Shown here: piece after piece, positions 1 through 10,122 of the stretch
How positions within the stretch are numbered: position 1 is the stretch's first letter
Layout: each line of letters opens with the position of its first letter
Assembly: GCF_001316265.1 (NCBI RefSeq)
Contig: NZ_BBDN01000008.1
Span: 79,619-143,618 of the forward strand
Origin: Vulcanisaeta sp. JCM 16159
Lineage (GTDB): Archaea > Thermoproteota > Thermoprotei > Thermoproteales > Thermocladiaceae
Length of the DNA stretch: 64,000 nucleotides
Direction of reading: 5' to 3'
The notes under the pieces: model-generated
Seen by the model: only the letters and a program-made list of their open reading frames with translations
The model's database searches: none
What the model was told of the DNA's origin: nothing
Made by a program: the position numbers and the translations under genes

Positions 1-541
1 CTTCCAAATGGTTATTGCCGTGTTAACCTTACCGAATATGTTAACGCCAATTACCTGTATTGCTGTAAAAACACCTATTAATGCCGCTGCCGTCAAAATA
101 CCCAGCGGCGTCAAGTAGCCGGACTCGGTACTAAAGAGCGGTAAGTACTTATTTGTGTACATTATTATTGCCTCGGCCTCCATGGATATCGTGGTGGCTG
201 AACCAATTAAGTACGCCCAACCAAGCAGGTAGTTAGAGATTGAGCCGTGTACGTAGTGGTCAATACGAACAAGCGAGCCACTGAATGGGAATATTGAACC
301 TAGCTCAGCATATGATAGGCCTATGAATATGAAGAATACCCCAGCTAGGAGCCAGGATATTAATGATGCCGGGCCAGCATAGGCAGCACCCGCTAAGGCT
401 GCGAACAACCAGCCACTACCAACCATACCCGATATTGATAGGAAGAGCAGGTCCCAAAACGTCAGTGCCCTTCTCAGCTTTACACTTGTATTTACTGTAG
501 AACTTTGTTCATTTCCTATATTTCCGGTGAAGAGAGGTCAC
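1..541 (-). CDS. APC-family amino acid permease, N-terminal part
   Basis: The reverse strand encodes a polytopic membrane protein that runs off the left edge. After residue ~20 the protein reads LRRALTFWDLLFLS, then SGMVGSGWLFA, the glycine-rich start of the first helix in amino acid-polyamine-organocation permeases; about five hydrophobic helices are visible. It would import an amino acid or related compound; the substrate cannot be told. A GTG at 541 lies about 26 bases from a TATA-like TTAAAAAC (563-572), so I take it as a leaderless start; the frame then breaks near 515-522 and continues one base over. The TATA overlaps the stop of the upstream translin-like gene. Family assignment is good, start moderate. 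Confidence 0.72.
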
Positions 542-565
542 GAGATCGAAAAATTTAGAAAGTTT

Positions 566-1184
566 TTAAGTCTTACTCAGCGAATTATTTACGTTAGAAC
601 TTTTCGATGATTGTTCCTGAACCACCTTAATATTTAATGTCTTGTAGAATATCTTTTCATTAAGCCAGTTAATGTTGGAGGACACGTAATCAACCTTCTT
701 CCTCATCTCGTAATCCCTGGGCTCTAGACTGAGTAAATCCAGGTAAAGCTCCTCCATCACCCTCTTAGCCTTTAACGCGAAGTCTAGGTTATTCCTAATC
801 ATCTCCTCGGTAGCCTTTCTACTGAGCTCGCCTGTGAAGTCGGCAATGCCGTTTATGTAGGCTCGGCATCGACACCTAGCTCGCCCGGGCTTGGTATTCT
901 GTTCTCAGTCATGAAGAACCACATTGTCATGGCCTCAACGTACTCCTGGAGGCTGATTACTGCGTTATTATAATACATTGGTACTTGGCGATTAATTCCC
1001 TGAGTTTATTAACGAGATCCTGCATCTCCCTTATGTATTTACGTGCTGTCTCAATATCATCCCTAATCAATGAGTATATTACGGACTTAGAAAGCCTATT
1101 CACCTTAACCCCAGTCTCAATAACCACATCCTTAACCTCCTCAAGCTCCCTCAACCTTGCCCTTAATCCATCGGTGTCAATCAT
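566..1184 (-). CDS. Translin-family protein (two frame breaks)
   Basis: Joined from three frames, with breaks near 850 and 965. The protein is about 205 residues and all helical. The middle part reads EYVEAMTMWFFM then GELGVDAEPYINGI, followed by DFTGELSRKATEEM, the conserved core of translin/TRAX proteins; the end carries DYEMRKKVDYVSSNINWLNEKI. Translins are octameric RNA-binding proteins; TRAX has a ribonuclease activity, and the archaeal role is not settled. It starts at ATG 1184, divergent from glycerate kinase, and the two share the TATA region at 1208-1217. Because both breaks restore perfect family sequence, I take them as sequencing indels. Confidence 0.82.
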
Positions 1185-1207
1185 ACGGTTATGGTGCCTA
1201 CCTAACC

Positions 1208-1217
1208 CTTAAAAATC
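1208..1217. promoter_or_regulatory. Shared divergent TATA box, translin / glycerate kinase
   Basis: CTTAAAAATC reads as a crenarchaeal TATA box in both directions. It lies about 26 bases from GTG 1238 on the plus strand and about 28 bases from ATG 1184 on the minus strand, fitting leaderless transcripts both ways. Confidence 0.5.
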
Positions 1218-1237
1218 AATTGCCATTAATAATTCAT

Positions 1238-2549
1238 GTGGTATTTCCCGTATTCGGTGGTGATTTACTGAGTGATTTACTAGGCTAATCCTCAAATCCT
1301 CGGACTTATACCTTAGGACTTCAAAGGTCATAAGTGTTGGTAATAGTAGGGTAAGGATCATGGGGCATGAAGTTGATGATTTCTACGTTATAGCCATTGG
1401 TAAGGGCTCAATAGGGATGGCCAAGGCAATTGAAGATGTGGCCTACGATAGGATAATAGATGGGATCGCCGTGGTGCCCAGAGGAACGCCGGGTAATCTA
1501 CGGAAGATAAGGATTCTCGAATCAACACACCCATTACCAACGGAGGCAAGCATTAATGCTGGGTTGAAGATACTTGACCTGCTAAGTAACGTTGGGAGTG
1601 GTGATTATGTACTATTCCTAATAAGTGGTGGTGGTTCAGCCTGGTCGAAGTGCCCATAAAGGGTCTGAGCCTTGAAGACATTAAAGAGGTAAATAACCTA
1701 CTACTGAGGAGTGGGGCTACTATTCATGAGATAAACACCGTGAGAAAGCACCTATCAATGACGAAGGGAGGGAGACTAGCCAAGGAGGTGATTAAGAGGG
1801 GTGGTAGGGTAATAACGTTAATAGTAAGCGATGTACCTGGTGATGACCCGGCAACAGTCGCCAGCGGACCAACCGTCCCTGACCCAACCACGTATAGGGA
1901 CGCCATAACCATACTGAGGAATAGGGGTCTTTGGGATAAAGTACCCAGTACCGTTAGGGAGGTTCTTGAGCAGGGTTTGAAGGGCATGGTTGAGGAGACG
2001 CCTAAGGAGTTGGTTAATACGTGGAATTACGTTATTGCGAGTAATATGGACGTGCTCACGGACTTAGCGAATTATGCCAAGTCGCTTGGTATGGAGTCCC
2101 TAATACTCACGTCCAGGATGGATGGGGAGGCCAGGGAGGTTGGTAGGTACTTGGCGAGTATAGCCCTAGAGGCCAGGTTTAGGGGTGTCCCAATTCGGCG
2201 CGGTTTGATCCTATCTGGTGGTGAGCCGACAGTTACGGTAGTGGGTAATGGTAGAGGTGGTAGGACAACGGAAATGTGCATGGGCTTCGCATTGTCGGTG
2301 AGGGGCGTTGATGGGGTCTCCATGATTTCCATGGCGACTGACGGAATTGACGGAAACATGGATGCGGCGGGCTGTGTCACTGATGGTCACCTAATTGATG
2401 AGGCCATTAAGTTAGGTATTGACCCAGTGAATGAGTTACGTAATAATAATACCGCGGTCGTATTCGAAAGGACGAACACCATAATACGTACTGGGTGGAC
2501 GGGCAGTAACCTAAACATCGTCACCGCAATCTACGTCTCAGGCTATTAA
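1238..2549 (+). CDS. Glycerate 2-kinase (MOFRL family), two frame breaks
   Basis: This enzyme phosphorylates D-glycerate to 2-phosphoglycerate and closes the semi- or non-phosphorylative Entner-Doudoroff route of Thermoproteales. Visible are IGKGSIGMA, LISGGGSA and VSDVPGDDPATVASGPT in the N-terminal domain, then LSGGEPTV, GRGGRTTEM and ATDGIDG of the MOFRL part. The frame breaks near 1281 and near 1650, where one C appears to be lost in GGSALVEVPIKG. The in-frame stretch LILKSSDLYLRTSKV before ATG 1360 is typical N-terminal sequence, so the gene starts upstream; GTG 1238 is 26 bases after a TATA box and fits. It converges on the Clp1-like gene with a 4-base overlap. Confidence 0.88.
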
Positions 2550-3678
2550 AGTAGTGGAAATGGTTCAATCTCCTCAAGCTTCTCCGGGTCAACACGTAGC
2601 CTACCCATGACTGCCTCCTCAAAATAATCAGTGGTGACAAGGGCATTGGCTATACCCTCCTTAAGGTTAAATTCCTTAACCACGCCAAAACCTGCCAGGA
2701 AGCCCCTACGCATTAAGCCAATGAATATATTGCTAAATAGCCTAGAAGGCACCTTAACCACGCCACCATGCCTAGTGACTTCAGCCACATTATCGATTAC
2801 GTAATGACCACAATTATTAATCACACACTCAATCGCCGAGTTTCCAATGAGCTTGTCCAACCCTATATTGACACTAATTAACTCACCACTTAAGTACCTA
2901 CGTAAGGCCTGATTCCTCAGAAATCTCCTCTCGTCAGGAGTCCTAGGCCTCACGTACTTTGACCTAGAGATATTAATCACCTTAACGCCTGATCGCAGGT
3001 GTAAGTTAATGCCTATGGACACGACGTAGTCCGCACCGACGGCATCAACCACGTTTCTAATCAACTCAATACCTCCATCCCCAACCCAGCCAGGCATGTC
3101 GATTAGCACGAGGCCAGGAGTCCTACTAAAGGCCTCCCTGACCATTGCACTAACCCCACTGATAAACCTACCAACGCATTGCATGGGCTGTTACAACCAA
3201 TAAAGAACCCGCTCATCATGTGCAGATCTTCGAGTGTCGGTGTTGGTAATCCAACACAGGAAAGCCCAATGACACCTGGAGGCCCTATTGATGACTGACC
3301 AACATCAGCGTCCACGACGCACGTACTTAAGCCCTTGGCTACGTGCCTATTCAATAGGTACGTTGTTAACGTGGTCTTACCAGAATCAATGTCACCGATT
3401 ATTAAGGCGATACCCTCGAGGTTAATTCCATCCCAATCGCTTGGTATCGTATTACCATCAACATACCTAACAGAGCCACCATTAACGGATAACGTGCATG
3501 AACCCCTGGCAAATATGGGTAGCGCCCTAAATCTCTCGACATTCAATGAACCACTTACGGGACAACCTAGCACCTCACATTGCCCGCTCATCACCGTTAC
3601 CGTGGCAGGGCCCTCCACGATCAAAGTACCATCACTAAAACTCAGTGTTAATGAGCCCACGGGAAGCAACACATACAC
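2546..3678 (-). CDS. Polynucleotide 5'-hydroxyl kinase, Clp1/Grc3 family (one frame break)
   Basis: Members transfer the ATP gamma phosphate to the 5'-OH of RNA or DNA. The first ~90 residues are beta-rich as in Clp1; a Walker A motif GDIDSGKTT spans residues 95-103, followed by VDADVGQSSIGPPG, the signature of the Clp1/Grc3/Nol9 P-loop domain, and VLIDMPGWVGDGG further on, a Walker B-like segment. The frame breaks near 3180 (FFIGCNSP into VGRFISGV). The family length of 350-380 is met when joined. It converges on glycerate kinase. Together with KptA at 19289 it adds to the RNA end-processing enzymes in this window. Confidence 0.85.
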
Positions 3679-3746
3679 ATGTTTAAGTGCTTTATTGCGA
3701 GGGCAATGGGAAAGGTAAAAATAGAAGTTCGGTATTTACGGCTGTA

Positions 3747-4469
3747 ATGAATGAATTAACGATAAGAAAGGCAATACCTAGTGACGTGGGGCAAGTAGTG
3801 AAATTCACGAGGAATACGTTTCAATGGGGTGATTACGTACCTAGGGCAATCAATGAGTGGATTAGCGAGGGCACGGCATACGTGGCGGTCATTAAGGATA
3901 GGGTAGTTGGCGTGATTAACATGGTATTAATCAGGGAAATGAGTACTGCATGGCTGGAGGGAATTCGAGTACACCCTAATTACAGGAGGATGGGTATTGG
4001 TAAGGCATTAACTGAGTACGTACTCGGCGAGGCCGTGAGAAGCGGTATCAAGTATGCAATGTTAATGATCGCTGACTGGAATGAACCAAGCCAACGCCTG
4101 GCAAGGTCCCTGGGATTCCACGAAGTAATGACTCTATTCACGGGCATAGCAAGGCCGAGCCAGGTAGGCACAGTCCGTGGAGAAGCGATGCGGGAAGTAA
4201 TTAGAAATGCGTTAAGGAGAACCAATGGTTATTTCTGCACGACAAAGAGGCATTGGATGTGTACGAGAGCCACCGAGGATTTCGTAATGACTATGATAGA
4301 CGAAGTGTACATTGGCAGGGGTATAGGCCTTGGTGAATTCTCCGTGGGGCCACCAACAACGCCCACCAAAACCGAGGTATTAGCTACGGAGAATGGCGAT
4401 TTCGAGAATTACTACGGCAGGTTCATAGTCTACGAGAAAGAACTAAGCCAAGCACAGGCAAAAGCTTAA
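3747..4469 (+). CDS. GNAT acetyltransferase with C-terminal extension
   Basis: Residues 1-150 are a GCN5-related N-acetyltransferase: LTIRKAIPSDVGQVV at the start and the acetyl-CoA loop VHPNYRRMGIGKAL. The remaining ~90 residues do not belong to the GNAT fold; they contain a CTTKRHWMC pair of cysteines and acidic stretches and could be a second substrate-binding half, as in two-domain GNATs. I use ATG 3747 because the alignment to the fold begins there; an upstream in-frame ATG at 3687 adds 20 unlikely residues. The frame is intact. The substrate is unknown. The stop codon lies inside the promoter of the following tRNA. Confidence 0.8.
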   Translation: MNELTIRKAIPSDVGQVVKFTRNTFQWGDYVPRAINEWISEGTAYVAVIKDRVVGVINMVLIREMSTAWLEGIRVHPNYRRMGIGKALTEYVLGEAVRSGIKYAMLMIADWNEPSQRLARSLGFHEVMTLFTGIARPSQVGTVRGEAMREVIRNALRRTNGYFCTTKRHWMCTRATEDFVMTMIDEVYIGRGIGLGEFSVGPPTTPTKTEVLATENGDFENYYGRFIVYEKELSQAQAKA

Positions 4470-4473
4470 ATTT
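4460..4473 (+). promoter_or_regulatory. tRNA-Ala(UGC) promoter
   Basis: AAAAGCTTAAATT, a purine-rich BRE followed by a TATA box, lies about 30 bases before the tRNA and is repeated identically before the second tRNA-Ala at 19946-19958. It overlaps the stop codon of the GNAT gene. Confidence 0.65.
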
Positions 4474-4494
4474 CTTGGTTCTCGGCTTTTCCTT

Positions 4495-4571
4495 GGGCCG
4501 GTAGTCTAGCCTGGAAGGATGCCCGCCTTGCACGCGGGAGATCCCGGGTTCAAATCCCGGCCGGTCCACCA
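4495..4571 (+). tRNA. tRNA-Ala (anticodon TGC)
   Basis: A full cloverleaf can be folded: acceptor GGGCCGG with CCGGTCC, D stem GTCT/GGAT, anticodon stem CCCGC/GCGGG around loop CTTGCAC (anticodon TGC), T arm CCGGG TTCAAAT CCCGG. The acceptor has the G3:U70 wobble that identifies alanine tRNAs. Discriminator A is followed by an encoded CCA. No intron is present. Confidence 0.97.
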
Positions 4572-4591
4572 CGCCATCACATCCTCGGTCC

Positions 4592-5067
4592 TTACGAGAT
4601 AACCTTCCTAGCCTCCCTAACCATCTCCTCTATCTTCGTCATACTCACCTTCACGTACTCAATCGTGTACTTTCTCTCATGGAATCCCCATACGTGTAGG
4701 TCGTATGCGGCGTTCCAGCCATCAAGTACCCAATAACCGAGTTCTTTCGCCAGGGTCTTACTGGCCATGCCGAGTAGGTACGTGTGCCACCTACCCTCCC
4801 TCATGAACTCCTGGTACTCGGGCGTTCTATACTTCTCGGCCAACGCCTTAACGCACTCCTCAGCAGCCTTGTAGAGCTTCTCACTGGCTTGAACAGCATC
4901 ACCTTTACCAACGTATTCCCTGGCCTCACTCAAGTATTTCTCGGCAATGCTATTCTTTCCCTCATACTTTCCTCAGGATCCCTCATGCTTAAAGCATCAA
5001 GCAGTAACTCAGTAACATCGACTCCCTTATCCATCAATTTCCTAATCAACTCCTCAACGCTAATCAT
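4592..5067 (-). CDS. PaREP1-family protein (one frame break)
   Basis: A helical protein of about 158 residues. The core AVQASEKLYKAAEECVKALAEK and RWHTYLLGMASKTL, with a conserved tryptophan near the end (VWGFHERKYT), is the PaREP1/HEPN-like family that is amplified in Pyrobaculum and other Thermoproteales; HEPN relatives often act in toxin-antitoxin pairs, but no nucleotidyltransferase partner lies next to it here. The frame breaks near 4965 between MRDPEESMRE and NSIAEKYL. ATG 5067 is about 28 bases after a bidirectional TATA (5091-5100), so I prefer it to ATG 5079. It is a strong taxon marker; the function is unknown. Confidence 0.8.
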
Positions 5068-5090
5068 CAAATAAATCATATCGCCACCCA

Positions 5091-5100
5091 ATATATAAAT
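5091..5100. promoter_or_regulatory. Bidirectional TATA box between PaREP1 and surface protein
   Basis: ATATATAAAT is TATA-like on both strands. It is correctly spaced for a leaderless PaREP1 mRNA starting at 5067 on the minus strand. On the plus strand it is only 13 bases from ATG 5109, so the plus-strand gene may start later than annotated. Confidence 0.45.
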
Positions 5101-5108
5101 TCTCCATC

Positions 5109-6902
5109 ATGTATGAATGGGTCATCCCTCGGCCTCTCGATTCACCTCTTAAGAACACCCGAGTAAAAAAAATCCTAGTGGGAATAATGGGAGTGATGGT
5201 TATGGCTTGGGTCAAAGTCGTAACACTCGTAATGCTCACCCTGGCCCTTTCATTAATAGTAATCGTACTGGTAAGCCTAGGGCAGCAACCCACGCTTTAT
5301 AGGTCCTGGACCTACTCGCCGGTTAAGGGTGTTACTGAGGATTACGCCATCTATAGGGTTGGGGCCAACGGAATTAATTACTCAAGGGTGGTAATAAGTA
5401 TTGAATCCGTAGGCGGCTCACCGCTGAGTAATGCCTCGGTCACCGTATTCGCCCTAACGCCCTACCACATAATCCCCGTTGGGTTATTCGAGGCTCCAGA
5501 GTAATCATACCCATGGACTCCCCTGGCATTGCTACGCAGTGGGTAGGTGGGTCTCCTGGATGTTGAGGAGCACCTGGCACTCGCTACAGCCTGGGTTGTA
5601 CACGGCATTGCTGGTCTTTGTTACGTACCAAACACCGCGTGGGGTCTACATCAAGGCATTCACGGTACCGTACGCACCTGCATCGTTATACATCGGCAAT
5701 GAGTCCTACTTAATAACAGTCAATGTTGAGATAAACACATCAGCGCCACCCAACATACCCATGAATCGACTAAGGCTGTTGGGCCGGCAATTAGAGGGCC
5801 TACGCTCGTATTAACGAATAACACGGACCAACCCGGCCAATTATACGACTGCATAGGACAAGCGCCATATTACGCACCCGGCACTACATTAACAGCCAGT
5901 GGATTTTTAGCTCTGACAAACTGCACGGGTTATAACGGGACAATACCACTGCTATGGGTCTCATGGAGTCAAAGTGTGGTTAGCGCATTAAGTGGAGGTA
6001 CTGTTAATCTGGGACTTAATATACAATCATCATCCTCAGAACCATTCTCCCTATACGCTGAGGAGTTAGAGACAAGCAGTGGGCAGGTAATAGCCTACGC
6101 GGTTGGTTCCACATATAGCTCATCATCGTTTTATTTATATGTACCAGGTACGTCTCCTGGCGAGTTTGGAGTCAATATTAAGGGACCTGGCATTTACTAT
6201 ATAGGCGCGCCTGGCGCTTATGGTATGGCCCAATACCAATACTGGTATTGCGTTGACTATGATGCAACTGCCGCAGAATGCCTTGAATATGCACCTACGA
6301 ATCAGTATTTCTATTATGTCATAGGGCTTAATATGCAGGGACAAGCCGTAACAGGTCTTGATACCGGTAACGGCCCAGTATCAGCCATATTTCAGTTCCT
6401 AAGTTACTACGGCTTGAGCTACCAACGCCTGTATATTCAGGGTGTACGATAAATAATCAAGGTAATTACGACTTCTACTTCCCCAACGGTACTTTAGAAG
6501 TTAATGTTCCATTAGAGGCGGAATACATAGCCAATGTATTTAATGTACCAATACTTGAAGTCATATCTACGTTAGCCTCCGCCGTTGAGGGTGGCGTGGT
6601 TGTCGAGACCATAGTTGAGACAGGCGGATTACCGACATAGGCTCAGTGGCTCATTAATGTTCTTTCAAGTATGGGCCAGATGACTAATTTACAGCAGTCC
6701 GGAACAACAGCCCCCGAATATTACTATGTATGGCCCAACCAAGCCAGATCGGTCAGTACGTCTATTATAATGTCGTTCCCGGCATTAGCTATGTGAATTA
6801 TAACGGCCAAACCTATGCGGTCCCAACGCCTGGTGTTGAGCTCAATGAGACCTGGGCCGGTGGTCAATTAGCCCAGGGGTGTCCGCCAACGTACCTTGGT
6901 TA
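5109..6902 (+). CDS. Membrane-anchored secreted protein, heavily frame-broken
   Basis: A single hydrophobic helix at residues ~35-60 (VVTLVMLTLALSLIVIVLV) is followed by a long extracellular-type sequence rich in Ser, Thr, Asn, Gly and Tyr (TLTASGFLALTNCTGYNG, QYQYWYCVDYD). Coding sense can be followed through at least four frame changes (near 5500, 5550, 5810, 6447 and 6737) plus an in-frame TAG near 6640, ending with CPPTYLG at 6902. The lesion density is higher than elsewhere in the window, so this may be a real pseudogene rather than only sequencing error. I do not recognise a family; it resembles thermoproteal S-layer or pilus-associated surface proteins in composition only. Confidence 0.5.
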
Positions 6903-6974
6903 ATACTGCTGATGATTATGTAAATTTATAAAATTATAATGCCCGTTAATTCCTAGTGGGCAGTGTTTCCCTGA

Positions 6975-7301
6975 GTGATATATGGACGTTGTATCACGGT
7001 TTATGAATACAGCGTATTAGTTAAGTTATGTACCTCAACTACGGTGTTATTGATTGTCCTATCCCTCCTTTTGATAGCATTTAACTTCTTAATTAGCATT
7101 ATAGTCATTGCGATCATTCTCTCATTCTCGGAGTTATACCATAGGGAGTTGAGGGTTGATAGGATCGTCATGGTTAGGCACGGCAGATACTACATGGTTA
7201 ACTTCATATGTGGTAATGAGATTATTAGGGCTCGGGCTAACTTGACTACGGCCTCGAAGATAGCATCGCTGGTTAAGGTGCCCGTTGACTTTCACCAGTA
7301 A
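6975..7301 (+). CDS. Small membrane protein of unknown function
   Basis: 108 residues from a GTG start. Two closely spaced hydrophobic helices occupy residues ~15-50 (VLLIVLSLLLIAFNFLIS then IIVIAIILSF), followed by a soluble, basic tail with MVRHGRYYMVNFICGN and alternating hydrophobic residues that suggests a small beta domain on the cytoplasmic side. It stands alone between the broken surface protein and the amidohydrolase. No family recognised; the intact frame in a region full of breaks supports a real gene. Confidence 0.55.
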   Translation: MIYGRCITVYEYSVLVKLCTSTTVLLIVLSLLLIAFNFLISIIVIAIILSFSELYHRELRVDRIVMVRHGRYYMVNFICGNEIIRARANLTTASKIASLVKVPVDFHQ

Positions 7302-7333
7302 CGCTTACATAGGCGCTTTAATAACTCTAGGCA

Positions 7334-8923
7334 ATGGTTAATGGTTTTGTCTTGTTTAATGGGTTGGTTTATCCATCATTCAAGCCTCTGGTTAGGGCTG
7401 AGGCCATGGTCGTTATTGGTGATAGGGTTGCCTATGTCGGTGATGAAACAAGGGCTTTGAGGATTGCGGATGCCTCGGGCTTGAGGAAGTGGACTTAAAG
7501 GGCCGTGTTGTGATGCCGGGATTTATCGATGCCCATGCGCACTTGGACTCGATAGGCATTAACCTGGCGACGCTGGATTTAAGGGGTATTGATAGTATTG
7601 AGGAGTTGAAGAGTAGGCTTAGGGAGTATGTGAAGAGTGTTAAGACCAGGTGGGTGATGGGTAGGGGTTGGGATCAGGAATTGTTTAGGGAGAGGCGTTG
7701 GCCTAGTAGGCTCGACATCGATGAGGTGGTCAGCGATAGACCCGTCATGTTAGTTAGGGTCTGTGGCCACGCCGCCGTGCTTAACACAAGGGCTATGGAG
7801 TTAACCGGTCTCTTAAATGCGGTGGATAGGGATGTGATTAGGGATGAGAGGGGTAATGCCACGGGCGTAATTATTGAGCAGGCGTTGAATAAGGTTGAGG
7901 AGTTGGTGAGGGACTCGTACACACTTGATGATTATAGGGAGTTCATGATGAACTCCATGAAATACGCAGCATCGCTTGGTGTCACTACCGTGGGCTTCGT
8001 ATCCGTAGACCTAAAAAGCCTACAATCACTGATAATGATTGAGAGGGAACTCGGTAATTTACCGGTTAGGGTTAGGGCTTACCTAAATCCATTCGACCAT
8101 GGGATTGACATCATCGAGTCACTGAGGCAGCTCGTTAAGCTTGTTGGTCTAGGCTTCGGCTCTCAGTACCTGAGGATTAATGGTATTAAGGTTATCGCCG
8201 ACGGTTCGCTTGGAGCTAGGACCGCCTGGTTGTCGAGACCGTACAACGATGATCCAGGTAATTCCGGCAGGCCGAATTACAGTTTTGACGAGTTGATGAG
8301 TATTGCTAGGAGGAGTAGTGAGGCTGGTCTTCAACTTGCTATTCATGGTATTGGGGATAGGATGGTTGAGGTAATACTCGATATTTACGGTAAGCTAGGC
8401 GATGCCCAAGTACTTAGGCACAGGATTAAACACGTCTCAGTCCTCAGGGAGGACCTAGTGAGGAGGATTAGGGAGCTTGGTATCGTATTGGCTGTTCAGC
8501 CTCACTTCGTAATTAGTGATTGGTGGGTTATGGATAGGGTTGGTGCTGATAGGGCTAGGTACGTGTACCCATTCAAGACGTTGATTGATAATGGCGTAAT
8601 GCTCGGCTTCAGCACGGACGCACCAGTCGAGCCACTAAACCCATGGGAGACGGTGTATGCGGCGGTTACCAGGGGTTGCTATGAGGGTATAGAGCTGTGT
8701 AAGTACACGGAGAATGAGAGGGTAGGCGTGGCAGACGCACTTCATTACTACACATACGGCTCTGCATATCTACTCCGTGAGGAGAATGGCTTGGAAGCTC
8801 GAGCCAGGTTACCCCGCCGACTTCATAATAATTGATAAAGACCCACTAGGCATAAGCGATAAGGAGCTAAGAAACATAAAGATATTAGAAACATACGTGG
8901 GAGGACAAAGAGTGTATCCATAG
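7334..8923 (+). CDS. Amidohydrolase, YtcJ-like (two frame breaks)
   Basis: A metal-dependent amidohydrolase of the TIM-barrel superfamily. The metal motif GFIDAHAHLD follows the N-terminal beta domain; other marks are GRGWDQELF, GVTTVGFVS, KVIADGSLGARTAWL, LAIHGIGD and GFSTDAPVEPLNPWE near the end, all characteristic of the YtcJ/imidazolonepropionase-like group (amidohydrolase 3). Breaks lie near 7487 (before VDLKGRVVMPG) and near 8795 (into KLEPGYPADFIII). Joined length ~528 fits the family. ATG 7334 gives the normal N terminus MVNGFVLFNGLVYPS. The substrate cannot be inferred. Confidence 0.87.
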
Positions 8924-8928
8924 CCTCA

Positions 8929-10066
8929 TTAAAATGCAGCCCTCTCCTGCACAGTTCCCTGTATTAACCTTCCCTCCTTAAACCTGCTCAGTCTTAATAT
9001 GTCTTTGAATGTCCTCACTTTCCCATACTTTATTAATTCCGTGACCATTAGGGCGAAGGCCGGCGCCAACTTAAAGCCATGACCACTCAAGCCAACAACC
9101 ACTATTAAGTCCTTAACCGGCTCATCAATTATAGGCATCCAGTCAGGGGTGACGTCGTATAAACCCCTCCAGCCACCCAGGTACTTGGCGTTTATGAACC
9201 ACGGCATTCTCTTGGCGGCATTCTCCATCACGTTAACGGCATAATCAAACTCAGGTTCAGCCAATGGATTGAAGTTGTCCGGGTCAGGCCAGGCATCCTC
9301 TGGTGGGTACAGTAGGCCCATTAAACCGTAGCGAGAGCCCTCGGGCCTTATGTAGAAGTTGTTCACGTAATCAAACACGTTAGGCAGTGACCTGCCTATT
9401 TCGACCCTAATCACCCTCTCAATGATGTTCTTGATCGGCAGGTTTAGTTGCGGTAGTAGTTTTTGAGTCCAAACGTTGGTTGCAATAATGTAGTGATTAG
9501 TCCTCACAACCTCACCACTATTAATGAGCCTCACGCCAGCTACCTCATTACCCTTAAATTCGACTTGGGCTCATCAATCACAAACTCAACACCCAACTCC
9601 CTAGCCCTATTCATTACGGTGTTTGTGTATAGGCCCGTATCAACATAGCCGGCATCCTCCTCGTAAACGCCAACCTCACCCCACGTAGTGCTGGCGTTAA
9701 GTGCTTCACGTACCTCATCACCACTTAATAATCGAACATTAGCGCCAATACTACGTAGCATATCAAAGGTTCTCCTCATGCCGGTCTCATCATTACTAAT
9801 AACCAGGAGGCCCGTCTTCGTAAATACGTTAACGCCAAATTCCCTCTCAAAGTTCATGAAAAAGCTATGACTGTAATGCGACATTCGAGCCACATCCTCA
9901 TTGGCGTAATAACTCCTAATGAGCCTAGGGAATAAGCCGTCATTCCCTGGGCAACCCCACGCTTATCAATCACCAAAACCCTAAAGCCCTCCTTAGCGAG
10001 GTAATACGCCGTCGTCGCTCCCGTGGAACCTGCACCAATCACAGCAACATCGAATGCCTTATTCAT
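8929..10066 (-). CDS. FAD-dependent amine/amino acid oxidase-like (DAO family), two frame breaks
   Basis: A glycine/sarcosine/D-amino acid oxidase-type flavoprotein. The FAD-binding Rossmann motif VIGAGSTGATTAYYLA is at residues 8-23, and the C-terminal FAD motif VVGLSGHGFKLAPA is present. ARELGVEFV and YIIATNVWTQKL match the middle of the fold. Frames break near 9935 (into RLIRSYYANEDVARM) and near 9538 (into GNEVAGVRLINSG). It oxidises a C-N bond and passes electrons to O2 or an acceptor; the substrate is unknown. It lies 5 bases from the converging amidohydrolase and divergent from a molybdopterin oxidoreductase. Confidence 0.85.
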
Positions 10067-10122
10067 GGCTAATCCTCACTTAGCGCTGGGAATCAGTTTA
10101 TAATTAGTACGTGACTGATCAC

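Noticed and set aside
1255..1281. Short tandem repeat GTGATTTACT before glycerate kinase as a regulatory element
   Set aside because: It is inside the coding part of the gene once the frame is joined and encodes DLLSDLL.
3687..3746. Upstream ATG of the GNAT gene
   Set aside because: The extra 20 residues lie before the conserved fold start and read as non-conserved leader; ATG 3747 is preferred.
6600..6690. In-frame TAG in the surface protein as a pyrrolysine or readthrough codon
   Set aside because: The gene already has several frame breaks, other genes here end in TAG, and no pyl genes or signal are present; a sequencing or decay change is simpler.
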